DNA of 64,000 nucleotides, taken from Gnetum montanum (taxonomy: Eukaryota; Streptophyta; Gnetopsida; Gnetales; Gnetaceae). Positions 21,850 to 33,859 of this stretch are shown here, one piece after another. Positions within the stretch are counted from its first letter, which is position 1. Every line of letters starts with the position of its first letter. Made by a program: the position numbers and the translations under genes. The DNA lies in assembly GCA_015680685.1 (NCBI GenBank), contig MNCI01026399.1, positions 744,889-808,888 of the forward strand, read 5' to 3'. Below the pieces are notes generated by a model that was not told where the DNA came from, searched no databases, and was given only the letters and a program-made list of their open reading frames with translations.

Positions 21850-23060
21850 TCAAAATGGAGAAAAGCACACTTGCCCTATTCCATAACTTAGTTTGAATTG
21901 AAGAAAACATCCTTTTCCCACTACATATTCAAAAAAGAGGCATTTTCCCCACTTCATATTCAAAAAAGAGCCAGTTGTCCCACTTTAATCCTTTGACTAG
22001 TCAAACTAGAAAAGGTGTGCTTGGCCCATTCCATAACTTGGCCAACACCTATTTTCCCAACTTTGGTCATAGAGGAACTTGAACTGAAGAAAACATACTT
22101 TTCTCCACTTTGTATTTATAAAAGAGCCATTTTTTCCCACTTCACCCATTTGACTAGTCAAATTGGAAAAAGTGCACCTAGCCCATTACTCACTATCATC
22201 CAAATAGGAGAAAACACCTTTTTCCCCACTTTGTATTCAAAAAAGAGCCATTTCCCCCACTTTGGCCTTTTGAAAAGTCAAAATGAAGAAAAGCGCACTT
22301 ACCCTATTTCATAACCTAGTTTGAACTGGAGAAAATACCCTTTTTCCCACTTCATACTCACAAAAGAGCCATTTTCCCACTTTAGCTCTTTAACTAGTTA
22401 AACTGAAAAAAATGTGCTTGGCCCATTCCATAACTTGGCTAGCACCTGTTTTCCCAAATTTAGCCATAGAGGAATATAAACTAGAGAAAACATCCTTTTC
22501 CCCACTTTGTATTTGGAAAAGACCCATTTTTTCCACTTTGGCCCTTTAACTAAGTTAAACTAGAAAAATGCGCCTAGCCAATTTCATAACTTGGCTAGCA
22601 CCTATTTCCCAAATTTGGCCATAAAGGAACCTAAACTATAGAAAACACCCTTTTCCCTAGTTCATATTCAAAAAAGAATCATTTTCCTCACTTTGACCCT
22701 TTGACTAAGTCAAATTGGAGAAAGTGCACTTGGCCCATTACTCACTATAGCCTAAACTAGAGAAAACACCCTTTTCCCCACTTTGTATCTGGAAAAGACC
22801 CATTTTCCCCACTTTGACCTTTAACTAGTCAAACTAAAAAAATCACAAATTTTCTAATTTAACCAAGGCCCATTTTTCCCATTTCATCTATCTAGAAACT
22901 AGAACTAAAGAATACAATTTTCCCCCATTTCGCAACTTGGAGAAAATCCATTTTTTTCCCATTTTGACCTTTTACAAAGTTCAATAAAAGAAAATTACAC
23001 TTCTACCATTTTGCAAATTGGCCAAGGTTCATTTTCTTCATTTCTTTGTCAAAACCTTAA
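21850..23060 (+). repeat. Composite 120/160-bp tandem repeat with a W-box-like palindrome
   Basis: About seven units combine the phrases CATTTTCCCCACTTTG, GAGAAAACACCC and GCTTGGCCCATTCCATAACTTGG. Each unit carries a version of the 14-bp palindrome TTTGACTAGTCAAA, at 21992, 22149, about 22268, 22389, 22554, 22699 and 22819. Spacing alternates between about 120 bp and 145-165 bp, depending on whether a ~40-bp insert around CTAGCACCTATTTTCCC is present. TTGAC is the W-box core bound by WRKY factors, here in inverted pairs. Origin is probably the untranslated region of an old retroelement. Confidence 0.75.
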
Positions 23061-24369
23061 AAAAAACAAAAAAAGAAAATTCCTTTCATACCTAATTTAG
23101 GGGAAAATTATCCCTAATTTAAGCCTTAATCTGACCTAAGATACTACTTAAGATTAAAGAAATGGCCATTATCCCACCTTAAAAGGGGCCTAACTAATTT
23201 TTCTTTAGTCCATGAAAAGGGAAAGAAATGGTCATTTGATAAAGATCTATTATATTCTTTTTAAAATTAAATAGCCAAATCAAAGAATTAAAGGGTTAAA
23301 TAACAATAACAAAAGATTTTAAATGAACAAATCTTAGAGCCACTTGAAGTAGATTACATCTCAAATCATCCTTAAAAACTTACAAGCCTCAGCATCTATC
23401 ACCATTACACAAACAACTTTTGAAAGAGCTTTTAGCAAACTCCATAGAAATTGCATAAATTGGTGAAGACAAAGAAGAGTGCTTTAAATTTCATAATAAT
23501 TCAAGAAGTTAACAAGGCTAGATAGTCACTATGTTAAAGAAATAAAGAAGAAACTAATCTTTTGTTTCAAGATGTGCCTATTCAAGTGCTCACAGAGTAT
23601 TTATAGTGTTTCAAATTATCTATCTTTTAGTTACAAAGATGGACCAAATCAAACAAAGATTTATCGCTTCAAGACTCGAATGAAGAGGACCTAAAGCCAC
23701 TTTTTTTTTTTTATCATGATGAGGATTATGTTTATGCCTAACAGTTTCATGTAAAGGCTTTTGATGAGGAGTAGCAATGAAGGAATTTTTACCAACAAAT
23801 AAGCTTGCACAAAATTAGCTTCATACCTAAAGCCAATCTAATCAGAGATATCATTAATTGGTCTTCTCTGAAATCAAGTTTAGTGGAAATTATTTAAAAT
23901 TCAAATGGAAGCTATAACAAGCGATCAACATCATCCTTAAGAGAAGCTACAAATTGTATGATGTGCCCCTTTCTAACCATTCAAAACAGGGCAGCCACAA
24001 TGAAAACGAAGTAACTATTGCAGGAAATCTAACATTGGCAAATGGCTAGGACTTACACTTGATCGGGACTAACATTTCAACATTTTTCAACTACAAGAAA
24101 ATTTTTCCAAGTTTCAATGGGCTTAGGTTCCATCATCGTATTTTCATTGCTACTTTAAATATTTTCTTTGGCTCCAATATTACTTCTATCACAACCTAAC
24201 ATTTAAAAGTTTTGGCCATCATTGAAAATAATAAACCCTTCCATCCAATCTATTTCATGAATACTCAATTTGTATGAAGGTATATTAAATACCATGGCCA
24301 ACAACATCCAATTTAACATGAGCTCATTTTTGTTAGATCATGTTTTGGTTATAACACCAAGCCCTGGGA
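23061..24369 (+). other. AT-rich decayed DNA, no gene
   Basis: No open frame, repeat array or terminus was recognised, apart from a T run at about 23700. Confidence 0.3.
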
Positions 24370-25270
24370 CACTCTAGCCCATTTTATCCCAATATGCTGA
24401 AGAGAGAAAAGTAAAAAAGAGATGGCCTTGTTATGATTTTTATTTTATCATCTATCATAAAGACTATATGAACACTTGGACTCTTGAGTTTCTTATGAAT
24501 GATTTCTATCCACTTTTGTATAACTTTCTTATTGATCGAATAGTGCCTAGAATGGAACAAGTCATGGCAGACAAAATTAGGGCCAAGTGTAAAGGGAAAA
24601 TTTTCTTCCATGCTCATTACATAGAGATAATTGTAGGAAGATTTGAAGGAAGGCCAAGAAAGTTACCATGAATTTTAGTCCCTTATTTGATAGCTCTAGA
24701 AGTTGGTAGGTAGATCTAAAATAATTCATTACAACATCAATACATGGAAGGGTAGGTTTTTCCTCTGCATATTGATTTTTGGTATTTTGGGAATGCCCCT
24801 CATATAGTGAATATAAGTGCCAAATTTGAGAAAGCAACTTTTCCTGACGTTAAACACAAGTTCTACAATCCTAACAAATATTTTAGGAAGGCTCATGAAC
24901 ATCAAGAAAATGATGTTATAATTCTCTATTAAGTGACAAGCTAGTAAATTTAGCCAAGCAGTAGGTAGAAGGTAAACTTAGAAGAACTCTCTCTATAATT
25001 TGACCTAAGGAGCAATGTGGGGAAATAGAGCTCTTGACCCACAGGTGGTTTGAGGAAGAAAATCATATATTGGCTTGGTGGTTTAACCAATCTTAGTTGG
25101 ACAAGATGAAAAAAACTATTTTTCATGGCAAATTAATAGGCCAGATGAAGCCTGGACTCAGAAGCTTTAACTTGGTTCACTAAAGTTCAAGAACAAAGAA
25201 AGAAACAACTAGAAATTATTTCTAGCGAGAAAACGCTGAAAAAAAAAAAGAGAAGCCATCATTTGAAATT

Positions 25271-26345
25271 GTGAAGACTAGTACTAGCTCTTCATCATCC
25301 AAGGCCTTAACCCTTTTAGATTTTCCTTTAGGATACATTATTAGAGATGGACCAAAATCTATAAAGGTTAAAACTAACAAAGGGAAATTGATCCTCAAGC
25401 AACAACATATAGAAAGGCCAAATATTCAAGAATCAATTATTTTTCAATACAAAGAGATGGATCTAAAAACAAGCAAAACAAAAATTACCATGTCCCATCA
25501 TGAAGTGGCAGAAAATTTATCTACGATTATTGTTGATTGCTCAAGGGTTGCTGATGAGACTATTAGGGAGCAAAAATAAGAGATTGAAAGACAAAAGAAT
25601 CTACATCATTCCATGCAGTTAGATTTTAAGATTTTAAAGAACAAGTTTGAAGATCAAAAAAAGATATCCCAAATTAAGAGACCAATATAGAAGCTCTTAA
25701 AATGGAAAATATAGAGTTGCACAGAAATTGGCCAAGAAGGATCAAAGACTTCAAATAGAGAATCTGAAACAAAAGGATAGCTTCAAATTTGTTATAAATG
25801 AATTAATAGCCATGAAACAACAAGCAAAGGTAGTCATGACCAATATTAATAAAATGAAGGGTAGGAAAGAAGTTTTTGAGCAAACTATTACAACTACTAA
25901 TGATTTCATAAGCTGGGCTAGTGAAGAAAGAAAGCAATTTCCTAAAATAGAAATAAAATTCCTAGATGATGTAATAAACAATAGCATGCATTGACTTGAA
26001 TGGATCAAAAGGACCAACATAGATCTTATTGATACTTTAGAGATGATGCAGGGATGTGAGAGTAACATAAATGAAGCCATTAATGTCGTAGCAATAAGTA
26101 ACAACAAACCATTAGAGGAAAAGATAGTAGAGGCTTTATCCACTACTAATACAAAAGAAGTGGCTGAGGCATTATTATTAGTACATAAGCAAAGGTATTT
26201 TAAAATCTTGTTCCAACAAGAAGATAATCATGTTAAAGAATTCGTAGTAGAGACTCCAACGGTTGCAAAAGTCCAACAAAAATTGGCCCTTTTAGACTTT
26301 CTTCAAGATGTTGTTGAAAAGAAAGTGGCTCGTAGTTCATCATAA
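25271..26345 (+). pseudogene. Unidentified coiled-coil protein relic
   Basis: Two blocks of coding-like sequence: 25271-25579 in one frame, and 25728-26345 in another with a single internal TGA at 25992-25994. The second block is rich in K, E, Q and I with heptad-like spacing (IENLKQKD..., KVVMTNINKMKGRKEVFEQ), suggesting a coiled coil. It ends FLQDVVEKKVARSSS and a stop. A related-looking open stretch at 24468-24671 may be its N-terminal part. No family was recognised. Position among gypsy relics suggests an extra ORF of a retroelement; a captured host gene is an alternative. Confidence 0.35.
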
Positions 26346-27329
26346 TTATTTTATAACCTCTTTCTAGTTATAACTAAATTAGTTATAACTAATTTTTCAT
26401 GTTTTGGCTATAAAAGGCATGGTCCTTCTTGTAAAAAAAAAAGAAATAGTAGAGAATTACTTATAGCATGGAATTCTAATTTCATCAGAATTTAGTTGCT
26501 TTGCTTTTATCTTGTGAGTTCATTTTTCTTCTATTATGTCTTAGTTGCTTAGCTAATAGTTTAGATATTACTATACTTGGCTTTCAATCTTGGGATTGTC
26601 TGATTGCTTTAATATCTCTAATATTTGCAATTCTTGACATCTACTTACTAACCGTATAATAGCTTGTATTTTTCCTTTAAAAAGTGTTATAAGAAATTTA
26701 ATAGTAGTTTCTTTTACAAAATTAATTATTTGAGTCCAAAGGATCTTAATAATCTCTAATATCTTAGGTTGATTTGAAATAGCTTCACTTTCAAAGTGCT
26801 TTCCCATGTTCATTTTATCTCACTTAAATGTTTAAGATTTTACACAAATCTTATTTTTCATCTTTTTTTAAATACATTGAATTAGGCTCTATTTTCATTT
26901 TTATTGGGGAATTTTTCCTCTGAGGAAAACTAGGAATAGATTTTTGCAAAATTGTGCTTAGGTGTTTTGGCAATAGTTTTTTTGTTCCAAGTAACATACA
27001 ATTAAGACTATATAGACTAAGTAGCTTTGACATAATAGGAGCTTTTAATCTCATAGTTTAAGGAAAAGTTAGTTGAATTTTTGCCATAACAACTAGTTAC
27101 AGTTCAATATATTATACAAGTCATTTTAATGTTTTCAACAATAATCATACATTAGTTTGCTCTATTGCCACTAAGTTTATTTGGAGGTATACAAGCTTTA
27201 GTGCTTTTCAAAGACCATCAAACACCTAAACTCAAGTTTGAAAGAACTCCCTGTCTAAGTGATTTTAGTCACTAAGCTAAGGACCACAAAGTTGGTGGTA
27301 GGAAGGAAGTCTTAAGTGTTCACCAATAG
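26346..27329 (+). other. AT-rich DNA, no gene
   Basis: No coding or repeat structure was recognised. Short reverse-strand frames at 26571-26813 and 26851-27054 have no recognisable content. Confidence 0.3.
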
Positions 27330-28860
27330 TTGCATCCTTCCAAGTTATGCTAGAGACCAAAGAAGGAGCCCTAGTTGTGGTTATGCAACACCAAAATGTA
27401 GTAGGAGTAGCTGAAGTTATCATTGATCATATTAAGGAATTCTTCAATGTTCTTATTGTGCCACTAGCAAATATGACTAGAACCAAAGATGTTTAAACAA
27501 TAGCTAGAACCTCCATGACCCCACAAGATCATGAATACATCCTAGACCAACTACTCTAGACAAGACTAGTGATGCAAAACCTTGTTGATATCATAGTGAT
27601 ATCACTATAGTGTAGTCAAAGCTTATTTCAATAAAGGGTAACCTAGTAATGGTCAAAACTAGAGTTGAACATGTAGAGAATGTGGTAAAAAGGTTGCAAG
27701 CCTAATTGACAACATTAAGAGTAGAAAAGAGAGACCTTGCACAATATGTAGTGCCAAAAAAAAAATAGTCAAATTCAAAACTAAACAAGTGATCCAACTA
27801 ATAGCTAGAAATATTCAAGTGGAGATGAAAAAGAAAAAAGCAACATGGAATGCCTCAATGGTTGAAGCACAAATGTATGCATGTGTCAAAGCCCTGACTA
27901 CCCTAGAAGAAGAAAATAAAAAGATTGATGTGGAGAACATAAGGTTGATTGATATATAAAAATAAAAGAATGTCCTCGAAGAGAGCATCCATCAGCTCAT
28001 AGAGCAATTTGCAAGAGTCAACCAATACATGCACAAGTTGACTAGGGAAAACAAAATCTTATTAATGAAAAATGTTCATGCCATCTACCAGAAATCAACT
28101 ATTAATTGTAAAATGAGTCCAAAAAGCATAAAAGGTTAAAAGAACATTTTAGAGACTAAGTGGGCATGTATAAGTAGATCAATAAAAAAGAAATCCAAAT
28201 GGACAAAACCTAAATTAGCACCATCATAATGCAAATACCTAATTGGTAACCAATCTTGGGTTGTCTTGTCCATGTCCATCAAGCTAAAGTGAAGAACAAG
28301 GACTTGTAGGTCAAAGACCTCACAGAATACATGGGATTATCAAATCTTCGATATGCTAATCTAGCCATGCTCAGAGTAGGTAGACCTAGAAATGAATTTA
28401 AGTAACAAATGGTCATAGTTTATGCACTATATGAGAAAGATTTTGCAAATAGGAAGGATGTCTAATAAAATTTATGCATTACAAACTATGAACTTCAAGT
28501 AGTCAAGGCTAGCCACTAAGATTAGAAGGACGTCGCAACAAATCTAGCCCATAGAATTATAGACTACCAAGAACTGAGAAAAGTGACTAAAGCATTTGAG
28601 AAAGAATGGAAGTCATTCACGCCATGGTATGTGAAAGAAAATAAGATGTTTTTACAACTACCCTATCTATGGAAAGTACCAAGTCTAGCAAATATTGTCA
28701 AATTTTCCTAGATGGTACATGACCCCATATCAGAAGAGGAGAAACTTTGGGCATTACTTAACTCATATCAATCCAAAAGCCTAACAATAAAGGAAAGAAA
28801 CCAATGGAGGAGCCACAACCACTAGGAACCTAAAGGCTAAATTGAGCTCTAAAGTTTTGT
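27330..28860 (+). pseudogene. Second coiled-coil-like relic upstream of the old 3' LTR
   Basis: A-rich sequence in which pieces of frame can be strung together through many stops, for example MLETKEGALVVVMQHQ near 27340 and EENKKIDVENIRLID near 27910, followed by ESIHQLIEQFARVN. The K/E/I-rich pattern again looks like a coiled coil. It lies between the 25-26 kb relic and the polypurine tract at 29060, where some plant gypsy elements carry extra ORFs. No family assignment is possible. Confidence 0.3.
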
Positions 28861-29059
28861 TTTGTCTTATTTTATTTTCATGTATGTCTATCATGCAATG
28901 CATGATAATTTTATAAACATCACTCAAACCAAAATATAGCATTCATAGTTGAGTCAATCATGTAAATAAGTCAAAGTATTCAAATTTATATATAACCCCA
29001 CAAATTTTGCAAGGAACTATATCCTCCTTTTGTTTGAACTCGAGGATGTGTTTCCACTC

Positions 29060-29071
29060 AGTCGTGGGGGT
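29060..29071 (+). other. Polypurine tract of the old element E3
   Basis: AGTCGTGGGGGT, two bases before the LTR that starts at 29073. The ~30 bases before it (GAACTCGAGGATGTGTTTCC) match the sequence before the tracts of E1 and E2, tying E3 to the same family. Confidence 0.75.
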
Positions 29072-29072
29072 A

Positions 29073-29628
29073 TGATAAACTCACTTTAGCCATCTGTTGT
29101 GATATCATATCTTTGCTTACATCATCGTAGATATGATGTAGTGGGTCCTAGTCTCCACTATAAATACAACCCACTGTTGTGTCAAAGAAATAATTTTGGT
29201 TCAACACCTAGGCAAATTCTTGTAGTTTGTTTTCTTGATTTACACTTAGTAATATAGTGGATGCCCACAATATGATGTTAAGAAATTGTACAAAATCTTT
29301 TGTTTGAGTGAATTGTTCTTGGGCATAGCTCATGACTAGAAATAAAGATTGAGATTGTTTTTCACCATTGCAACATTTTACTTAGTTTACTTTACTTTTA
29401 CTTAGTTTAACTTTTACCTTTTTAATATGTTTACTTTGATTAAGTCATTTACAATTTCTAAGTACTTTACTTTTTCATTGTTCATTAGTATGGTAGTATA
29501 AGTATAACTGGTTTTTAACATATAAGTATAATCATTTGGTAATCCTAGTGGTGTTATTGCTTGGTTTTCCCAATAGCATAACACTTGATAATCCTAGTGA
29601 CAGTTACATAAACCTAAGACATGAATGG
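29073..29628 (+). repeat. 3' LTR of old element E3, left part
   Basis: Starts TGATAAACTCAC right after the polypurine tract. TATAAATA is at 29159-29166. Upstream of it, GTGATATCATATC looks like a decayed remnant of the GATATC palindrome cluster. It is interrupted by E2 at the duplicated target AATGG; the rest resumes at 36591. Confidence 0.8.
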
Positions 29629-30559
29629 TGATGAGACGCGATATGCACAAGCCACGATATCGCATCCCATGCGATATCGAGTACATGATATCACGTTGTC
29701 CCCTACGATGTCACGTACGCGATATCGCGGTCTACCGCCAAATCTATAAATAAGAGGTGGCACTCCCTTATTTTCCATCCTAGGCATAAAGTAGGAAAAC
29801 TCTGGCAGATTGATCACTCCAGAGATAGAATATTTTCCATGTGCCCGCAGTAGGAGTCCCCAAGTGAATAGATCTTTATTCGAGCAGCTTTGTACCTGAA
29901 TGCAAGTTGTGTATGGCAATAAAGATGAGCTTTGTGGATAAACCTTGCAGTGCATGGAATAGTGTGGCATGAGTACAACTTGATTACGAGCATTGACAAA
30001 TGTGTACGGCTAATTAAGGAATCGGCTACTCATTGCGATTAGATTCTCTCACCCTTATCTCCTAGAATGCGGGATAAGTACGACTTGGTTACAAGCATTC
30101 AAGGATGTGTACGGATAGCCAAGGAACAAATGCTTATCGCGTTTAGGCTAGTTAAGTGCCTCAGTATGACCACTTCGAGCACGTGCGTTACGTGTGGTGA
30201 TCCCAGTAACGATTAGCATTTAGTAGCCACAATTGCATAGTTCAGGGTGTGTACGGTAAGTGGGAAAGGATGCTGATGCTACTTAATTTAGACTTAGTCC
30301 TTAGTTAGAGTTAGTTAGCTTTCTCAACCCTTCACCTCGATAGCATAAGAGAAAAACCAAAAAAACTATAAAAATGATATACCTCAGACTTACTTAACCA
30401 TACACCGTGACAAACACAAGTAAGTTTGGGAAGACAACGAATGATTAACCCCAAGTGTTTCATGGGGTGTGTAGCCATTTAGTCTGCGAAGTTTGATCGG
30501 ATCGCACGTGCTACACTCATTTCGTATGGTTGAGTGTAGGGGTACCTCGCCACTTATCA
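29629..30559 (+). repeat. 5' LTR of E2
   Basis: Starts TGATGAGACGCG and ends CACTTATCA. The U3 has CGATATCG palindromes at 29655, 29672 and 29720 and variants between them, followed by TATAAATA at 29745-29752. It contains a ~100-bp insert relative to E1 with two related phrases, near 29970-30050 and 30070-30150 (GTACGGCTAATTAAGGAA and GTACGGATAGCCAAGGAA), which looks like a local duplication. Confidence 0.92.
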
Positions 30560-30560
30560 T

Positions 30561-30578
30561 TGGCGCCGTTGTCAAGGA
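30561..30578 (+). other. Primer-binding site of E2, tRNA-Asp
   Basis: TGGCGCCGTTGTCAAGGA starts two bases after the LTR end. The first base, lost in E1, is kept here. Two transitions relative to the tRNA-Asp complement fall towards its 3' half. Confidence 0.85.
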
Positions 30579-30701
30579 CTAAGTGTTTGTGCACCAAATA
30601 GAACATAAGGGATATTACTCACATCATTGTGAGCCTTAACGAACCTTCGGGTTAATCAAAAGAGAAACTTTATATAATGGTGAATTAGCACACCGATAAA
30701 A

Positions 30702-32653
30702 ATGCCTTCTTCTCATAAGAGCAACTCACCACCTAAGGACCATACACGAGACAATCAGCAACATAAAAAACATAATCAAAATCAGCCAAGTCCTAAACAA
30801 TATAAGATGACATATACTCATCCCGATAAGTATATCCCTAACTTTACTTTTATCCTCCATCAAGACGAGCAATTGCGATGGAGAGATTTGCAAGATAACA
30901 TCGTGTTACCCCCAGATCAATCTCTCGCATGCTTTTCCGTGCCTTGGCACAGATTGGCATGCAAGAACTATATGCTGAATACGTTGCGGAAGACTTTGAT
31001 ATGAGGGATTATTATCCCACAGATTCCCAACGTATCAGGGACTTACGGCAGGAGAGTCAACATGCACTGTTGAAGGGCAAGGTCCCACACGTCCTTAGTG
31101 AAATAGGAGACAAGGAACCCCTTATAACGGGTTTTTTAGCAAATGATGTTCTCCCTCCTAACAATGATGAAGAGGTTGGGTATTAGAACCTATGATCAAC
31201 GATACATATCCCTGGTTCTGATGCCCGTGAACACCAACTATTCACAGAGGGAACAACCACTCATGCTAAGGATGGGCACTTAGATCATCACCACGATTGG
31301 GGTCGTAGCAGCCGAAGAGAAGGTAAGAAACATCGTCATGGCAATGGTTCCCCTTCTTCTTCTCCTTTATCCCATCACTCACCCTCTCCTTCCACATCTG
31401 GGCGTAGCCATCATGAACATAAAGGTGAGGATAAAGGTAAGAAGAATGAAAGACCTCAACGGGAAAGTTGAGAGAGAGGACAAGGGCAAGGACGTAGGGA
31501 GAGTAGGGAACAACGCAGACATCATAGGCGTCATGAAAGGGATGATCATGATGAGCCCCTACTCGCAACCTGAAGTATGCTTGACATAACAGAGGCAGTT
31601 AGGATTCCCACAAGGCATTTAAAAGATAGTCGGATCAAACGATTAGACATGAACAATATCCCATGATTTGAATGGGGATACAATGCTGATCCACAAAATC
31701 ATTTATAGGCATTCCACGATGCCTGTGCCTTGCAGAATATAGAAAATGAGTGGCAAAAATTTAAGTTGTTCCCAAGGACACTCACCAAAGAAGCAGAGAG
31801 TTGGTATCGGTCCTTAGAACCGAAAACCATCAAGAGGTGGAGTACGATGCTAGAACTATTCAACAAGAAGTATCAAATGTACTCCAGAGTGTTCAATCTG
31901 CGTAAGCACATCCAAGGCTGGAAAAAAGGTACATATGAACCCTTGGATGCTGCCATGGCCCGTTACTACACATTGTTACATCGTTGCTCGGGCCATGGGT
32001 ACGCTCAACGAGATCAAATTTGTCACATCGTGGATGGGCTAAGGCATGAAACTAGAAGAACCCTTGGAACTTATGCCCAAGGGAGACTTTCACAACTTAG
32101 AGTCCATGAAGTTTAGCGATTGTTGGAGCAAGTAGTAAAAGAAGAAGGTGAGCTACGAAAAAGGGAAAGTGCGGAAGAGTACAACCGTGATCCCTCTCTT
32201 CGAAAGAGGGGAGTGAAATTTTGTGATGAAGAGGATGAGTCACCAATTGAAGAGTTGGTGAATAGGAAAACCTTGCCAATTCAAAAACTCACAATAGAAT
32301 TATCGGCTAAGGTAGATGACATATGGAGTTCCTTAGACTCTAGACTTGAAACCGTCTTGAAAATCATAGAAGAGTCTAAGGCAGAACAAAGTAGTGACAA
32401 AGGTAAGACAAAGCAGAGAGATTTAGGCCTTGCACATAACAAGGGTAAGGGAAAAATCACTAACTCCGATGTGGTTGTGGATTCGGATTCAGATGATAAC
32501 GGTGGATGTGAGATCTGCCACTATGACCATCCTAAGGGATGTTGCCTCATCATCTCACATCTACAGGAATCTGGGATGTATGCGCTTAATCCAAGACTCA
32601 ACCAATGGCAAACACCCCGAGGGTTACCTTATCCACAAGGTAATCTAAGGTAG
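30702..32653 (+). pseudogene. E2 gag, broken
   Basis: Starts MPSSHKSNSPPKD. A frameshift near 30950 moves the reading from the first frame (to 31004) to another (to 31186), and more breaks follow to about 31730. The capsid-like block 31730-32116 is open and carries WYRSLEPKTIKRWSTM. After TAG 32114, the block 32120-32653 is open to TAG 32651. It contains a complete CX2CX3HX4C zinc knuckle (CEICHYDHPKGCC, 32507-32545), which in the Athila lineage binds the RNA genome. Far fewer breaks fall in this half than in E1. Confidence 0.85.
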
Positions 32654-33028
32654 TTCCACCAACCACTAACGTATTATCCAAGTGGAATTCCACCATAGCC
32701 CATTAGATAGCATCAGTAGTGGCAATACCCACAGTCATGGGGGATGCCATCGCTGAAACATCAATACCCTTACCGACAACCTGACCCTTATGGATATTAT
32801 GTGTAGCAGCCGATTTCTCCAAGTGACTCTATGAGTCACACAACCCCCAACCGTCACTACCAAGTTTGGGAGTACTTCAAAAGGACTCCTTCTCCTCTGG
32901 GAGACACTCCATACCCACACCATCCCCCTAATCCATCCACACCTCTTCCACCATAAGTAGTTCCCGTAACACCTCCTACTCCAACAATGCAAGGGGAACT
33001 TCCTCCTCAACCGTAGCAACGTCACGCT

Positions 33029-33858
33029 GTGAGAGCTATAAATATTCAACCTACTACTGGTTCTGACAACTGTAAAAAGGGAAGACCCTTCTTCAGAACC
33101 AAAAGCCCAGAAAAACTCTTGCAACAACAAGCAGTTGGGCCCATGTACACTCCTCCACCATCTAACACTTCGGTGCACCCTTCCGTCCAAAATCAGAGCT
33201 TAACGCATACGGTTATGTTAACGCATACCGTAACTGACTGGATTAAGGTAGGCCACCTTCCCAGGAAACTAACTGACTCTGGGAGTCCCTTAATCTATTT
33301 ACAGATCGCCGGAAATGAACCACATAGGGCTCTTCTTGACTCAGGTTCTGGAGTCAACTTAATTTCACGAGAGACGTATCATGCCTAGAACCTACCCCAA
33401 CTTAAGAAGAGCAACATTCAACTAGAGCTGGCAGACTAGTCCATCACCATTCGCTTGGGATTGGTGGAGGACATCATTACCACTGTATGTGGTTATTCTT
33501 ACCCAGCTGATTTCCTGGTGATTGAAATGAACAACAATGAAGGGGAAGGGCATGGCTTAGTACAGTAGACACATGCCTTAGGATCTGCGATCTTTCCTTG
33601 GAAATTTCTAAGATAAACATTTGTGGAAAGATCGAGAAGAGGAAAGTTCCATGCATCACATACAGTGATTCATCGGGTGATGACATGGAGGAAATGCCTC
33701 CATGTAACAGGTGTGCTCTTGAAACTTTGAAACAAAGATGCTTGTATGTAGAAACCACACAACCAGTAGTAGACACCCCGTGGTTGACAGCTACTCGAAG
33801 AAGCAACCAAATATGCATGGAACGAACTGAGGAAACCCATGTCCATAACGAAAGCATA
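33029..33858 (+). pseudogene. E2 protease and start of pol, truncated
   Basis: The frame 33029-33388 contains the retropepsin segment with an intact D-S-G-S (33338-33349). TAG at 33386-33388 and TAG at 33437-33439 fall at exactly the same codons as two stops in E1 (4682, 4733), 17 codons apart in both. Coding resumes at 33598 (matching E1 4940-5190) and ends at the N at 33859, before RT. Confidence 0.82.
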
Positions 33859-33859
33859 N
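33859..33859. other. Single-N junction where ~3.1 kb of pol is missing
   Basis: Left of the N is the protease-RT linker, equivalent to E1 about 5195; right of it is the T-rich 3' array, equivalent to E1 about 8290. See findings. Confidence 0.8.

Noticed and set aside
25751-26143. A 130-codon reverse-strand frame
   Set aside because: The antisense shadow of the coiled-coil relic.
27330-28860. E3 env gene
   Set aside because: The position would fit, but no transmembrane pattern survives and stops are too dense to call.
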